Positions 28,684 to 39,093 are shown, counted from the first letter of the stretch. The stretch is 64,000 nt of DNA from an uncultured Paracoccaceae bacterium (GCA_937864535.1 CALMJS010000012.1:62001-126000); one strand, 5' to 3'. A program made the numbers and translations. Notes: a model not told the origin generated them from the sequence alone.

Positions 28684-28722
28684 CAAAACAAAACCCTGCG
28701 GTCGGGCTTCGACCACAGGGTT
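28684..28722 (-). terminator. Intrinsic terminator of trxA
   Basis: On the minus strand AACCCTG-T-GGTCG / CGACC-G-CAGGGTT forms a strong stem with a single internal mismatch and a 5-base loop, followed by TTTTGTTTTG. It lies 20 bases after the trxA stop, which runs in the same direction. Confidence 0.85.
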
Positions 28723-28741
28723 CGTTTGAAATCGGATCGGA

Positions 28742-29062
<321 letters not shown>

Positions 29063-29112
29063 TTTTATCTCCTACGGTGTTGCGTGGAACCTATGTGCGC
29101 CCCGTGGTCAGG

Positions 29113-32100
29113 TCAAGCACCCCTAGCCCGTTGCAAGGCCGCCATGACCAAATCGTCTGGCAACGTCATCCAAGTGCCGTTCGTGGTCCACAGGATCGAG
29201 ATCACGACCCGGTGGTTTGGCCAAATTTGTCGTAGTGCGGCCAGATAGGCCCCCATTTGCCGCAAAACCCCCTCGGGGACCTGTTCTGGTTTCTGCGGGA
29301 CCACCCGGTTTGTCTTGAAATCAACGCAGGTTATAGTGTCTTTGGCGATGATCAGCCGGTCAACGGTGCCATGAACACAGGCGCCGTTCAGCTCGGGCAG
29401 TTCCGCGGTCAATTCCGCCTCTGCCAAGGTCTCGGCGTCAAAGATCGGGGCCAGATCGCTGCGGTTCAGCAGCGCGATCACATCTGCGACATGACGCGCC
29501 GCATTGCTCAGAACGCCGGCGTCTGGATCGTTTTCCAACAGACGTTCACCCACAGCGAACCGATCTTCGGGCGTGATGAGTGGCAGATGTTCCAACAAAC
29601 GGTGGACCAGCCGACCACGTGCCAGTGCGACCTCCTGGTCTTCGTCAACCTCACCGGGCAATGCCTTGGCACCACCCAGATCAGACGGGGCGAGCGTTTT
29701 GGGCCGAGCGGGCATCGGTGGTAAGGGACCCAGAGCAGGTGCGGACATCGGCGCTTGGGCTGGCTGCGCGGGCGTTGCAAACGGCAGCCCGTCCCAATCG
29801 TTGACCTGATAGCGCAAGATGCCATGTGTTTCGACGGCGCCGACGTGGCTCATCGCGTTCGAAATCACGTCATGCCACGCTTCGGTGCCCTCTTTCGCCT
29901 CGCCCGCGCCGCAGACGATCAACCATTTCTCTGCACGGGTCATCGCAACATATAGCAAACGCCGACGTTCACGCCGCTGGACATCCTCATAGTTGCTGGC
30001 AACATGGGCGAGGCTATCGGGCGTGGCATCCTTGGGTTGCTTCCAGATCGGAACGCCGTCGGACAGCAGGATTTCATCCCTCAGCTGGATTTCGCGGGTT
30101 TGGGTTTCTGGCAAAATGACAATCGGTGCCTCAAGCCCCTTGGACCCATGCACTGTCATGACCCGAATTTGATCCGTGGCCGCGTCGATCTGACGTTTGA
30201 CCTCGATATCCTCGACTTCCATCCAGTGCAAAAATCCGGTCAGACTGGGGATGGTCGATCGTTCATAGGCCAGTGCCTGCGACAGGAACGCGTCAATCGC
30301 ATCCTCGGCCTCACTGCCCAATTGATGCACCAGCGCCAGCCGCCCCCCATGTCGGGTCAACAGCCGGTCAATCAGGTCATAGGGCCGCAGGAAGTCTGCC
30401 TGCGCACGCAGATCGTCCAGCACGGCAAAGGTCTGCGGATGGCTGTCCTGCCTCTCTCTGAGGACCTGCCACAGGTACCGTTTGCCGCGCCCGTGCGCCA
30501 AGGTGAATAGCTGTTGTTCTGTCCATTTGAACAATGGCGATTTCAGGGCTGCGGCCAACGATAGATCGTCCTCTGGCAGAGCCAGAAAATTCAACAGCGC
30601 CAGGATATCCTTGATCGCCAGCTGGTCCGTCAGCGTGAGCCGGTCTGCCCCCGCGATCGACAGGTCCGCAGCCTTGCAGGCGCGGATAATTTCGCGAAAC
30701 AGATCCTTGCGCCGTTGGACGAGGATCAGAAAATCCCCGGCGCGGATCGGGCGTCTCACCAATTGGCCGTTTTCCTCGGTGGGAATGGTGTCCTCGCGGA
30801 TCATCCGCCCGATTTCCGCGGCGATGTGACGGGCCAGTTGAACGTCCTCGGCGGTGTCACTCTTGCGGTCGATCGGGTCGAACCATTCGCCGGGTTCAGG
30901 CTTCTCCGGCTTCGGGATCAGCGGCCAGAGGTCCACCCGCCCGGGCAGGTTGGTTTTGAACGCACGGTGTCGCACGGTATTTTCCAAGCCCTCGCTCAGC
31001 TCACCCGTGAAGGTCTGATCCACGAGGGACAGAATCGCGTGCGAGGACCGGAACGAATGCTGCAACTCGGTTGAAAACAGTGGACTGTTGGTATTGCCCA
31101 GCGCGGCCTGAAAATGGTCGCGCATGGTGTCGAATTGTTTGGGATCGGCCCCTTGGAACGAATAGATCGACTGCTTTTTGTCGCCGACCACGAAAATCGT
31201 GCGGTTCGCACCTGCCCGTGCGCCATCGCCGGCGGCCAATTCGCTGGCTAGCGCACGGATCACCTCCCACTGGGTCGGGCTGGTATCCTGCGCCTCGTCC
31301 ACCAGAATATGGTCCAGCCCGCCGTCCAGTTTATAGAGAACCCAAGCTGCAACGACCGGATCGGTGAGCAGTTCCTTTGCCTTATGGATCAGATCGTCAA
31401 AGTCCAGCATGCCGCGCTGTTCTTTGCGGGCTTGATACGCCGGGATCATGTGGGCCGCAAAATCATGCAGCAGCATCGTGCGATCCAGCGCCGCAACAGC
31501 CAGCCGCAGCGGGCGCGCCTCCTGTACGCGGACCATCAGGTCCTCTACATCAACGATCAGAGCGGGGGATTTTGCCTTGGTCGCTGCAGTAGGAACGCTG
31601 CCGATTTTTGCTGAAAATGGCTCTTTGGCCGCGGCTTTGGTTAGGAAAATATCCTCGAGCAGCGCCAGATCGGCGATGGTCAAGTCGCCGTCTGCCGAAA
31701 GCTCGGCCAGTTTGTCAGCCACTTTGACGTCGTTCTTGCTCCCTGCTTGGCAGAGCGTCCGCAGGTCGGCCAGAGTTTTTCGATCACTGGCGTCAAACAC
31801 ATCAGAGCACAGCTTTTGCGCGGTCATGTCGGCAGGAACATCAAAATACGCCGCTATCTCTGACCGGCTGCGCCACGGCTGGAACTCATGCTGGCGCTGG
31901 ATGATTTCCTTGGCCAATTTCGCCAGACGTTCATCGGTGACCCGTTTGGCGATGGCATCAATAATGGCAGACTGCGGCCCCTCTGACAGGTGGTCCAATA
32001 CCTCGGCCCGCAGCAGCTCGGCGGTGCGGTCGTCCATTTCGGCAAATTGCGGGCTGATACGTGCCTCGAGAGGAAAGCGCCGCAAGATCGAGGAACAGAA

Positions 32101-32472
32101 CGAATGGATGGTCTGAATGCGCAGGCCACCCGGCACCTCGATCGCGCGGGCAAAGAGCCGACGCGCACGGCGCAGGGTTTCGCCCGTCAGGTCCTGATCC
32201 GCCCCCATTTCCGTCAGCGACCGGGCCAATTCTGCGTCGGACATCATGGCCCATTCGCCTAATCTCTTGAACAGCCGGTTCTGCATCTCGGATGCAGCCG
32301 CCGTTGTATAGGTCAGGCACAGGATGTTTCGCGGATCGACCCCGTCCAAGAGCAGCCGCGCCACCCGGTCGGTCAGCACGCGGGTTTTGCCGGAGCCTGC
32401 GTTCGCAGAGACCCAGGTCGAGGCCAGAGGATTGGCGGCCTCAATTTGGCGGATCGTGGCTTCGTTTCTCAT
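29113..32472 (-). CDS. addA: AddA, helicase-nuclease subunit of the AddAB recombination complex
   Basis: About 1119 residues; the double-strand-break repair enzyme that replaces RecBCD in alphaproteobacteria. Walker A ANAGSGKTRVL is at about residues 20-30, with further SF1 helicase motifs such as LVDEAQDTSP, VVGDKKQSIYSFQGA and VMTVHGSKGLEAPIV. The C-terminal RecB-like nuclease has GTVDRLI and CVDFKTNR, with the catalytic Asp and Lys. The start MRNEATIRQ overlaps the addB stop by four bases. Confidence 0.95.
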   Translation of the reverse strand: MRNEATIRQIEAANPLASTWVSANAGSGKTRVLTDRVARLLLDGVDPRNILCLTYTTAAASEMQNRLFKRLGEWAMMSDAELARSLTEMGADQDLTGETLRRARRLFARAIEVPGGLRIQTIHSFCSSILRRFPLEARISPQFAEMDDRTAELLRAEVLDHLSEGPQSAIIDAIAKRVTDERLAKLAKEIIQRQHEFQPWRSRSEIAAYFDVPADMTAQKLCSDVFDASDRKTLADLRTLCQAGSKNDVKVADKLAELSADGDLTIADLALLEDIFLTKAAAKEPFSAKIGSVPTAATKAKSPALIVDVEDLMVRVQEARPLRLAVAALDRTMLLHDFAAHMIPAYQARKEQRGMLDFDDLIHKAKELLTDPVVAAWVLYKLDGGLDHILVDEAQDTSPTQWEVIRALASELAAGDGARAGANRTIFVVGDKKQSIYSFQGADPKQFDTMRDHFQAALGNTNSPLFSTELQHSFRSSHAILSLVDQTFTGELSEGLENTVRHRAFKTNLPGRVDLWPLIPKPEKPEPGEWFDPIDRKSDTAEDVQLARHIAAEIGRMIREDTIPTEENGQLVRRPIRAGDFLILVQRRKDLFREIIRACKAADLSIAGADRLTLTDQLAIKDILALLNFLALPEDDLSLAAALKSPLFKWTEQQLFTLAHGRGKRYLWQVLRERQDSHPQTFAVLDDLRAQADFLRPYDLIDRLLTRHGGRLALVHQLGSEAEDAIDAFLSQALAYERSTIPSLTGFLHWMEVEDIEVKRQIDAATDQIRVMTVHGSKGLEAPIVILPETQTREIQLRDEILLSDGVPIWKQPKDATPDSLAHVASNYEDVQRRERRRLLYVAMTRAEKWLIVCGAGEAKEGTEAWHDVISNAMSHVGAVETHGILRYQVNDWDGLPFATPAQPAQAPMSAPALGPLPPMPARPKTLAPSDLGGAKALPGEVDEDQEVALARGRLVHRLLEHLPLITPEDRFAVGERLLENDPDAGVLSNAARHVADVIALLNRSDLAPIFDAETLAEAELTAELPELNGACVHGTVDRLIIAKDTITCVDFKTNRVVPQKPEQVPEGVLRQMGAYLAALRQIWPNHRVVISILWTTNGTWMTLPDDLVMAALQRARGA

Positions 32473-35405
32473 ACCAGAGGCTCCGGATCGGGATCGTTGG
32501 ACAGGTCCCATTCGCCATAACGGGCTAGGTGATCATAATCGCCGCCATAGGCCTGAACCTCGGCGGCCATGCGGGCCGTGTAGCCCCGGGCAGGGTCACG
32601 CCACGCGCGGATCAGATCCAGAAATTTGTTCCACTCCTCGTCGATCGGGGCCTCGTCCAGCGGGGCTGGCGTATCCTTGCCCGACCCCATGGAGAGAAAC
32701 TCTGCCTTGGCAATGGTGCGCGGACCTATGCACCTATAGGCGCCCAATTGGACCATCGCGGCCTCTAGGATCAGCTGCTTGTCAAAGGTAATCTGTTGTT
32801 TTTTCGTGGAAATACTGCCTGTTTTATAGTCGTAGAGGATGATCTGGCCGCCCGGCGTTTCGTCGATCCTGTCTGCTTTGCCACCCAGGATCATATCCAA
32901 TCCGTCCAGCGCGACCTCGCCCCATTGTTCAAAATGTATGGGGGCCCCGATCAGGCGACGCGCAGCCTCGGCCTCTAGAAAATCATCGACGAGGTTTTCC
33001 ATTCGCGCATACCACAGACGGCGTACCGTCGGCCAAGGGCACTGACGGTCCAGTTCCTCACGGGTCAGTGCTAGAAACCGCTCTCGCGCCGTGGGCGCCG
33101 TTGGGTCGGTGCCCTCCTTGATAAACAGCTCTAGAATTTTATGGATGATATCCCCTCTGAGAGGGGCATCGGCATTGGGCACCAAGGGGTCCAGTTTGTT
33201 CAGGCCCAGCACCTTGCGGGCGTAGATCGCGTAGGGGTCGCGGATCAGTGTCTGGACCTGCGTCACAGATAGCCGTGTGGGCCGCGCTGCGACGGGCGGC
33301 TGGGGCGATGGACGGCGCGCGGGGACACCCCTTCCAACCGGCGTGCTCAGCGACCGGGCCTGCGCTATCCAGATTTTGCCTTTGTTGCGCATGTCGGCCA
33401 AGGCGTCTGGCCCGAACTGGTCCGGCAGACCCGCCAGCAGGTTGGTCAGGCGGTTCAGCCACCGGGACGGAACCGTTTCCGCATCCTCTGACCGGATGGC
33501 GCGTGTGAGCCAGACCTCCGGCGAACAGATCGCCTGTTGGAAATCGTGCGCAGAGAGGCCAACCTGACGTTCTGGCAGCAAAAGCCCCGCCTTTTCCCGC
33601 ATTTGCCGGTTGAGCCAAGGGTCGGGCGATGGGTTCTCTGGCCACGAACCATCGTTCAACCCACCCAAGATGACCAGGTCGGCGGTCTGGACGCGAGCCT
33701 CGAGCGTGCCGAGAAACAGAATATTCGGGTGGGCGGTATCAGGATTGCGGACCTGCCCCTGTTGCAGCAGCGACCCGATCAACGATCCATAGTCACGAGC
33801 GGAAATATCACCGCCTGCATCCGCGTGGGTTTGCAGATTGAGAACGGTTTTCAGCGCCTCGCGACCGGGGGCCTCGTTCCACAATTCGCCTGACCCGTCG
33901 CTACCCGGCCCGGCCGCCAGCCGTTCTGTGATCGCGATATGGTCTGTCACGATCTGACCGATTGGCAGTTCGACCGTCGCGGCTGGCCTCCCTTGGATCG
34001 TATCCAGAATGCCAGCCAGCCACTCTGCCCAAGCGGCCTTTTCGTCGGTGTCTGCCCATGCGCGCAGGCTCTGACCTGTCGGGTATGCTGGCCCCTTTTT
34101 GCGGATGTGCAACTCCAACTCTCGCGTCATGCGCAGATGCGGGCCGCGTTGGCCTGTGCTGGCCGTCAGCGGATGTTTCAGTAGCGACAACAGGGTTTCC
34201 CCGGTGATCGCATCACAAAACGCCGCCGCGACCTGACGCAATAACCGGCCCGGAGGGGTTAGATGCAGCGGTTGACCGGCCGAGTCATCCGCCGTCAACG
34301 ACCACCGATCCAGCGCAGCGGCAACCCGACGTGTCAGCATACGATCCGGCGTGATCAGGGCGACGGTTCTGCCCTCTTCGACCGCAAACCGGAGCCGCAG
34401 AGCAATTGTCTCAGCCTCTGCTCTTGGGCTTGGTGCCTCGATCAACGTCAGGCCGTCCGTGGCCAAACGCAAATCGCCCAGCGTTGGTCCGTCAGACAGC
34501 CATTGATCCGTGACCGGCGCCGGACGCAGGGCCAGCGAAACCAGTCTGTTCCTCGCTGGGCTGGTGGGTTGGTCGTCCGACCATGGAAGTATGTCGGCCT
34601 TGGCCACGTTCAGCCGATCCATCAGCAAACGATAGCGGAACTGCGGGTGATCTTCGGACGAGGCACGTTCGCCCATACTGTCCCAAACAGATTGCGGCAT
34701 GTCGAAATCGACGCCGGGCAGAACCACGGCGCCCTGCGGCAATCGCGATACCGCATCCATAAACAGCGCCGTCGCGCCGCGCGATCCGGTTGAACCGGCG
34801 ATGATAATCGGATGGCACGGCGCATTGACCTGCCAATCAGCGATCTTGCGTTCAATGACCTGCCGCTGCCGCGTTTCGGCGTCCGGGCTCGCGTCCGGCC
34901 CGAAAAACGTGCTCACGATTCCGATAAAGGTTTGGGTCCTCTGCCAATGACCAGAGGCGTCCGAAACGTCCAGATCGAGGATCGCCGAGGGGTCAACGCC
35001 CTCGCCCTGCATCTCGGCCAATAGCCGGGCCAAGCTGTCAGAGAGGTCATAGAGCGCCGAACGGGGGGCCAGATCGGGCTGACTGTCTAGCAGTTTGCGC
35101 ACGAGCTGAGACAGTTCCAGCCGACGTTTGAGAGCGGGTACAGGCAGCGGGATGTCTGCGGCCATCGGGTCTAGCGCCAGATCCGAAATCAGCCGCATCC
35201 GGGGCAGCATCCGCGCCCCACGGCGGTCAAACAGATGTTGCACCTGCCGCTTCATCCGCGAGGTGTTCAGATAGACTTCGATCCGGGCAAAGTCCTGCGG
35301 TGTCATGTCCGCTGCGCGACGGATCAGCCCGTCCACAAATGTTTTCGCAAAATCGACGCCAAGCGGTTGCCCGAAAACCCGGGGACTCTCTGTGGGTTCA
35401 AACAT
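32469..35405 (-). CDS. addB: AddB subunit of the AddAB recombination complex
   Basis: A 978-residue AddB of the alphaproteobacterial type. The N-terminal inactive helicase-like part includes IIAGSTGSRGATALFM and VALITPDRMLTRRV. The C-terminal nuclease domain contains LGGKADRIDE and LYDYKTGS with conserved Asp and Lys. It forms a complex with AddA and contributes the second nuclease activity. It overlaps murU by eight bases. Confidence 0.93.
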   Translation of the reverse strand: MFEPTESPRVFGQPLGVDFAKTFVDGLIRRAADMTPQDFARIEVYLNTSRMKRQVQHLFDRRGARMLPRMRLISDLALDPMAADIPLPVPALKRRLELSQLVRKLLDSQPDLAPRSALYDLSDSLARLLAEMQGEGVDPSAILDLDVSDASGHWQRTQTFIGIVSTFFGPDASPDAETRQRQVIERKIADWQVNAPCHPIIIAGSTGSRGATALFMDAVSRLPQGAVVLPGVDFDMPQSVWDSMGERASSEDHPQFRYRLLMDRLNVAKADILPWSDDQPTSPARNRLVSLALRPAPVTDQWLSDGPTLGDLRLATDGLTLIEAPSPRAEAETIALRLRFAVEEGRTVALITPDRMLTRRVAAALDRWSLTADDSAGQPLHLTPPGRLLRQVAAAFCDAITGETLLSLLKHPLTASTGQRGPHLRMTRELELHIRKKGPAYPTGQSLRAWADTDEKAAWAEWLAGILDTIQGRPAATVELPIGQIVTDHIAITERLAAGPGSDGSGELWNEAPGREALKTVLNLQTHADAGGDISARDYGSLIGSLLQQGQVRNPDTAHPNILFLGTLEARVQTADLVILGGLNDGSWPENPSPDPWLNRQMREKAGLLLPERQVGLSAHDFQQAICSPEVWLTRAIRSEDAETVPSRWLNRLTNLLAGLPDQFGPDALADMRNKGKIWIAQARSLSTPVGRGVPARRPSPQPPVAARPTRLSVTQVQTLIRDPYAIYARKVLGLNKLDPLVPNADAPLRGDIIHKILELFIKEGTDPTAPTARERFLALTREELDRQCPWPTVRRLWYARMENLVDDFLEAEAARRLIGAPIHFEQWGEVALDGLDMILGGKADRIDETPGGQIILYDYKTGSISTKKQQITFDKQLILEAAMVQLGAYRCIGPRTIAKAEFLSMGSGKDTPAPLDEAPIDEEWNKFLDLIRAWRDPARGYTARMAAEVQAYGGDYDHLARYGEWDLSNDPDPEPLV

Positions 35406-36069
35406 CTTGCCTCAACATTTCTTCGGCGACCGGGATCGACTCTGGCCGTCCAACATCACACCACAACCCCGGGTAGTTGACCCCGAAAAGGGTCTGTCTG
35501 GCAAGCATCCGGTTCCAGAGTTCCCACATCGAAAACCGTGCCTCTGTCACCTCTGACAAAAGATCGGTTCGGATGATTTGGCATCCGGAATAGATTGCCC
35601 CCGGTCCGCGTGCGATCCGGTTCGTGTCGTCCATAACGAAATCGCCGCCGCCGGCATGGCCTCTGGCATTTGGCTTTGCGATCAGCAGCAGCAGACCGTC
35701 CATGTGGTCCTGCCAGGCGTTCGCCAAAACATCAAAGGGATTGGGGCCGCGCCAAACGGCATCTGTGTTCATCGTAAACACCGGGCCGTCGCCCAAAATC
35801 GGCAAAGCCTTTTTCAGCCCGCCACCGGTTTCGAGAATGACATCGGTTTCGTCGGAAATGATCGCGCGGGACCCTATCGCCGCCACCATCTGATCGGCCA
35901 GATAATGAACGTTGACCACAGCCTGCAGGTCAGGCGCCAAGTCCATCGCGTGAAACAATAGCGGCTTGCCGTTCACCTCGATCAGCGGCTTTGGTGTGTG
36001 ATCCGACAGCGGCGCCATGCGTGTACCAAATCCGGCCCCGAAAAATAGCACGTGCGTTGGTATTGTCAT
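35398..36069 (-). CDS. murU: Sugar-1-phosphate nucleotidyltransferase, MurU type
   Basis: A 223-residue nucleotidyltransferase with the N-terminal signature FFGAGFGTRMAPLSDHTPKPL and a metal-binding NTDAVW. With the adjacent AmgK-like kinase it fits the peptidoglycan-recycling route in which N-acetylmuramate is phosphorylated and turned into UDP-MurNAc, bypassing de novo MurA. That assignment follows from gene pairing and family similarity. It overlaps both neighbours. Confidence 0.85.
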   Translation of the reverse strand: MTIPTHVLFFGAGFGTRMAPLSDHTPKPLIEVNGKPLLFHAMDLAPDLQAVVNVHYLADQMVAAIGSRAIISDETDVILETGGGLKKALPILGDGPVFTMNTDAVWRGPNPFDVLANAWQDHMDGLLLLIAKPNARGHAGGGDFVMDDTNRIARGPGAIYSGCQIIRTDLLSEVTEARFSMWELWNRMLARQTLFGVNYPGLWCDVGRPESIPVAEEMLRQDV

Positions 36070-36965
36070 GGCAAATGCGGCCTCACCAGATTTGCGAGGT
36101 CATAGAGGTCGGGATGCTCCAGATCTTGCCTGAGGTGACCAACCACCCGGGGGATGAGGCTGGCATATTTTTCCTTGCGCTGTTGACGCACCAGCCGCGC
36201 AAATATCCCCAAAATGCGCAGATTACGCTGAACCGAGACGGTAGCAAAGGCGCGCATGTCTAGGTTTTCTGTCATCATTTCAAATGTTTCACGTGCAACA
36301 TCGCGGCGCGCATCGCGGAGCAGCGACACCAGATCATAGATCGGGTGTGCGACGAATGCGTCCTGGAAATCCAACAGACCGACCCGGTCGGTGCCTTCTT
36401 CGCTAGGGCGCCAGATCAGGTTCTCCGCATGGAAATCCCGCAATGACAGCGTCGGTCTGGTCCTCGGCAGCTGCGCGAGCGCGGTGGCGACGGCCTCCTG
36501 AATGGCCCCGATGTCCGCCGTCGGTGCGAACCACTCGCCAAAGAGCCCGACCATGTCCGAACCCAATGCGGGCGTTAAAACCGTCAGATCATCGGGTGGG
36601 GCAATGGCTGAAATACGGCCTAGACACGCGCCTGCCGCACTGTAAAGCAGTCCTTCCTCGGTTGGGTAAGTAGTTAACCATTGGGCAAAATGGTTGGGTC
36701 CCAAATCCTCGATGATGGCGAGTCCGAGGTCCAAATCACTGTGGAAAATCCATGGCGATCTCAGGTTGGCGGTGTGCAAGACAGCCGAGATGCTGATGAA
36801 TTGGCGTAAAGATGTTGACGGATGGGGGTCGATCATCAGGATCACCGAATGATCGAGTGAGGTCAGTCGTTCATAGCGGCGCGCTGACGCATCTGAGGCC
36901 AAAGGTCGTCTGGTCCAGTCTCTCCAGTCCGTTGTGGACAGAAAACGATCGATCGTTTCACGCAT
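36066..36965 (-). CDS. amgK: AmgK-like anomeric sugar kinase (aminoglycoside-phosphotransferase fold)
   Basis: About 299 residues with the APH kinase fold. SDASARRYERL forms the nucleotide loop, SLRDFHAENLIWRP at about residues 195-208 is the catalytic loop with Asp and Asn, and VGLLDFQDAF carries the metal-binding Asp. AmgK phosphorylates N-acetylmuramate and N-acetylglucosamine at the anomeric position. The start MRETIDRF overlaps the end of tsaE by eight bases. A parS-like palindrome lies inside the gene. Confidence 0.85.
   Translation of the reverse strand: MRETIDRFLSTTDWRDWTRRPLASDASARRYERLTSLDHSVILMIDPHPSTSLRQFISISAVLHTANLRSPWIFHSDLDLGLAIIEDLGPNHFAQWLTTYPTEEGLLYSAAGACLGRISAIAPPDDLTVLTPALGSDMVGLFGEWFAPTADIGAIQEAVATALAQLPRTRPTLSLRDFHAENLIWRPSEEGTDRVGLLDFQDAFVAHPIYDLVSLLRDARRDVARETFEMMTENLDMRAFATVSVQRNLRILGIFARLVRQQRKEKYASLIPRVVGHLRQDLEHPDLYDLANLVRPHLP
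36285..36300. promoter_or_regulatory. parS-like site with one mismatch
   Basis: TGTTTCACGTGCAACA differs from the parS palindrome at one base. It lies inside amgK, about 18 kb from the candidate oriC on the opposite side from the two exact sites. Confidence 0.55.
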
Positions 36966-37419
36966 ATTCGGACTCGAGGCGACGTTTCCAGTCCGCCGGA
37001 CCGGTAATCCGGACACTATGGTGGTCGCCTGCCTTGAACTCCAGTCGCAGAGCTGTTTCCGGACACAGCTCGCCCAGCCGATCCGGCCATTCGATCAGGC
37101 AAATCGCCGTTTCAAATGCGTCTTGCAGGCCCAATTCGACCGCTTCGTTGGGATGTGAAAGCCGGTACAGATCGCAGTGCCAAATCGCTACATCGGCTTC
37201 ATAGGTCTGGACCAATGTGAATGTCGGGGATGGCACATCTTCGGGATAGCCGAGCCTCTCGCGGATCAGAGCCCGCGCGAAAAATGTTTTCCCCGCCCCG
37301 ATATCGCCCTCAAGCAAAAGCACATCACCACCGCGCAATATCCGTGCAAAGCGACGGGCCATTTGGATCGTGTCGTCCTCGGTACTCAGGGAAAGGTCTA
37401 GAATTGGCAACTGTGTCAT
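36958..37419 (-). CDS. tsaE: tRNA threonylcarbamoyladenosine biosynthesis ATPase TsaE
   Basis: A 153-residue P-loop ATPase. Walker A LEGDIGAGKTFFARAL is at about residues 35-50, then SPTFTLVQTY and the HCDLYRL segment. With TsaB, TsaC and TsaD it makes the t6A37 modification of ANN-decoding tRNAs; tsaD is elsewhere in this window. It starts the amgK-murU-addBA run. Confidence 0.93.
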   Translation of the reverse strand: MTQLPILDLSLSTEDDTIQMARRFARILRGGDVLLLEGDIGAGKTFFARALIRERLGYPEDVPSPTFTLVQTYEADVAIWHCDLYRLSHPNEAVELGLQDAFETAICLIEWPDRLGELCPETALRLEFKAGDHHSVRITGPADWKRRLESEYA

Positions 37420-37460
37420 GTCGCCAAACTAAGCTGCGGGACGCCACCCGCAAGGCCCAA

Positions 37461-39047
37461 TCAGGCCTGTGCGGACCAGAGAGCCGAATTTTGGTCAAGC
37501 TCCCTGATCAGATCCTTGAATTTAAAAGACACCATCAGCCCACCGGCGGGCATCGGGCGCACCCGGCAGGTTAGCAGACGACCGTCCGCCAGCCTTACGG
37601 TGTCCTCCCAGTGGGCGCGCTGGCCAAACGACCCACATTGTTCGCGCAGGCGCGCCCATACAGGGGTCGGTACGGTCCATGCCTGCCAGCGACGCGATTC
37701 CTCGAGTAGGCTGGTTCCGATGAAATGATCGATCGGGGTATCGTGCCAAAGCCGCACGTAACCGCTGTTCACCATGGTCAGAGTTCCAGCAGCAGAAAAA
37801 ACGGCGACAGCCTCGTCCAGTTGATCGAGAACCGCCTGACTGGTTTCGATTTCGGTCCGGAACCGCCGGGTCAGGGTCACCTCGGCGCTGATGTCTTCAA
37901 AGATAAAGGCAATCGCCCCGTTTGGATGCGGGCGGCCGGTCACACGATAGGTCTGACCGTTGGGAAGGTCCCAATTTTCGTAATAGGTTCCGTCCGATGC
38001 GCGGGATTCGAGCTGCGTGATCGTTTCGCGCCAGTTCGCATAGCTCTTGGGTTCTGGAATCATGCGAATCTCGCGAAGCCGGTCGAGGAATGTATGGATC
38101 CGCGGTTTCGACGCGAGAAAATCGACAGGAAGGCCGGTCAAATCCAGTATGGCGGGATTAAAAATGACCAAACGCCGCTCTTTGTCGAAAATCGTCAATC
38201 CGATCGATAGCTGAGCAAAGGTTTTGACCAGCGTTTGCATATGGTTGCGCTGCGTTTCTTCGGCCCTGATCACAGCAGTGATGTCCATGGCGAAATGGAT
38301 GGTTTCCGCGCCTCTTCGAACACTCGTCACATCATACCAGATCGGATCGCGGGTTCCGGTGCGGATAACGCTGTGCCGCCCCGCTCTCGAGTGACCATCG
38401 CTCTCGGGGAGAACCGCTTCGGGAAAGATGTTGATCGGCGGCCAAACGGGGATCTCATCGGGATCATAGCCGGTTACCTCTTGGGCTATGTCCAGATAGG
38501 TGCGGTTGGCCCAGGTGACAGCCCCGCCGTCGTCGAGTTTCCAGATCAGCTGTGGCGCATCCTCTGCGAGGCCGCGAAGCGTGGCAAGCTCCTCCTCGAT
38601 CGAGGCGAGCATCGTGGCGTCCAACCCGTTCCGACCACGGGGCGTGCCGTCGATATAGGCGATCCGGGCAACACCATCCCAGTATTCAGCGCAAATACGC
38701 AGGTTTTTGTCTGTCGGCGAGGTGAGCGTTCTGTTCCCATCGGTGGCCAGAGTGGCAAGATGGAGCCTGAGATGGGGAAAATGGTGGGCAAATGACCCCA
38801 GAAACTTGTCCCAGTCCGATCCGTCGCGATGGCGCTGCGCCAATAGGTGTCGCGCGGCCGGTGTCGCGTCGATCAAGAGCTTATCGTCAAAGAGAAAAAC
38901 AACTTCCTCTTCGGCCTCCTTGATCATTGCGCGGACGCTCTTTTGACCTTGGGTATCCAATCGGGTCGAAATCGTCAGAAACAGACCGGCCCCCAGGAGC
39001 GCGACCACCGCGATAAAGATCAGTGTCAAACCATCAAAACCTGCCAT
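37461..39047 (-). CDS. Membrane-anchored multi-PAS protein lacking a kinase domain (possibly DivL-like)
   Basis: About 528 residues. One transmembrane segment (about residues 5-25) is followed by a short region and several PAS-like modules, for example WKLDDGGAVTWANRTYLDIA, FDKERRLVIFNPAILDLTG and FSAAGTLTMVNSGYVRLW. The protein ends straight after the last PAS repeat; there is no histidine-phosphotransfer helix and no ATPase domain. The position directly before tsaE-amgK-murU-addBA is, from memory, where divL lies in several alphaproteobacteria, so a DivL-like cell-cycle role is a hypothesis. The start MAGFDGLT has GGAG about 10 bases upstream; an ATG at 39065 is an alternative. A perfect CtrA box lies in front. 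Confidence 0.7.
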   Translation of the reverse strand: MAGFDGLTLIFIAVVALLGAGLFLTISTRLDTQGQKSVRAMIKEAEEEVVFLFDDKLLIDATPAARHLLAQRHRDGSDWDKFLGSFAHHFPHLRLHLATLATDGNRTLTSPTDKNLRICAEYWDGVARIAYIDGTPRGRNGLDATMLASIEEELATLRGLAEDAPQLIWKLDDGGAVTWANRTYLDIAQEVTGYDPDEIPVWPPINIFPEAVLPESDGHSRAGRHSVIRTGTRDPIWYDVTSVRRGAETIHFAMDITAVIRAEETQRNHMQTLVKTFAQLSIGLTIFDKERRLVIFNPAILDLTGLPVDFLASKPRIHTFLDRLREIRMIPEPKSYANWRETITQLESRASDGTYYENWDLPNGQTYRVTGRPHPNGAIAFIFEDISAEVTLTRRFRTEIETSQAVLDQLDEAVAVFSAAGTLTMVNSGYVRLWHDTPIDHFIGTSLLEESRRWQAWTVPTPVWARLREQCGSFGQRAHWEDTVRLADGRLLTCRVRPMPAGGLMVSFKFKDLIRELDQNSALWSAQA

Positions 39048-39093
39048 CGTCCGAATCTCCGACATTCCACCGGACTATCGTGCGGACTCTTAG

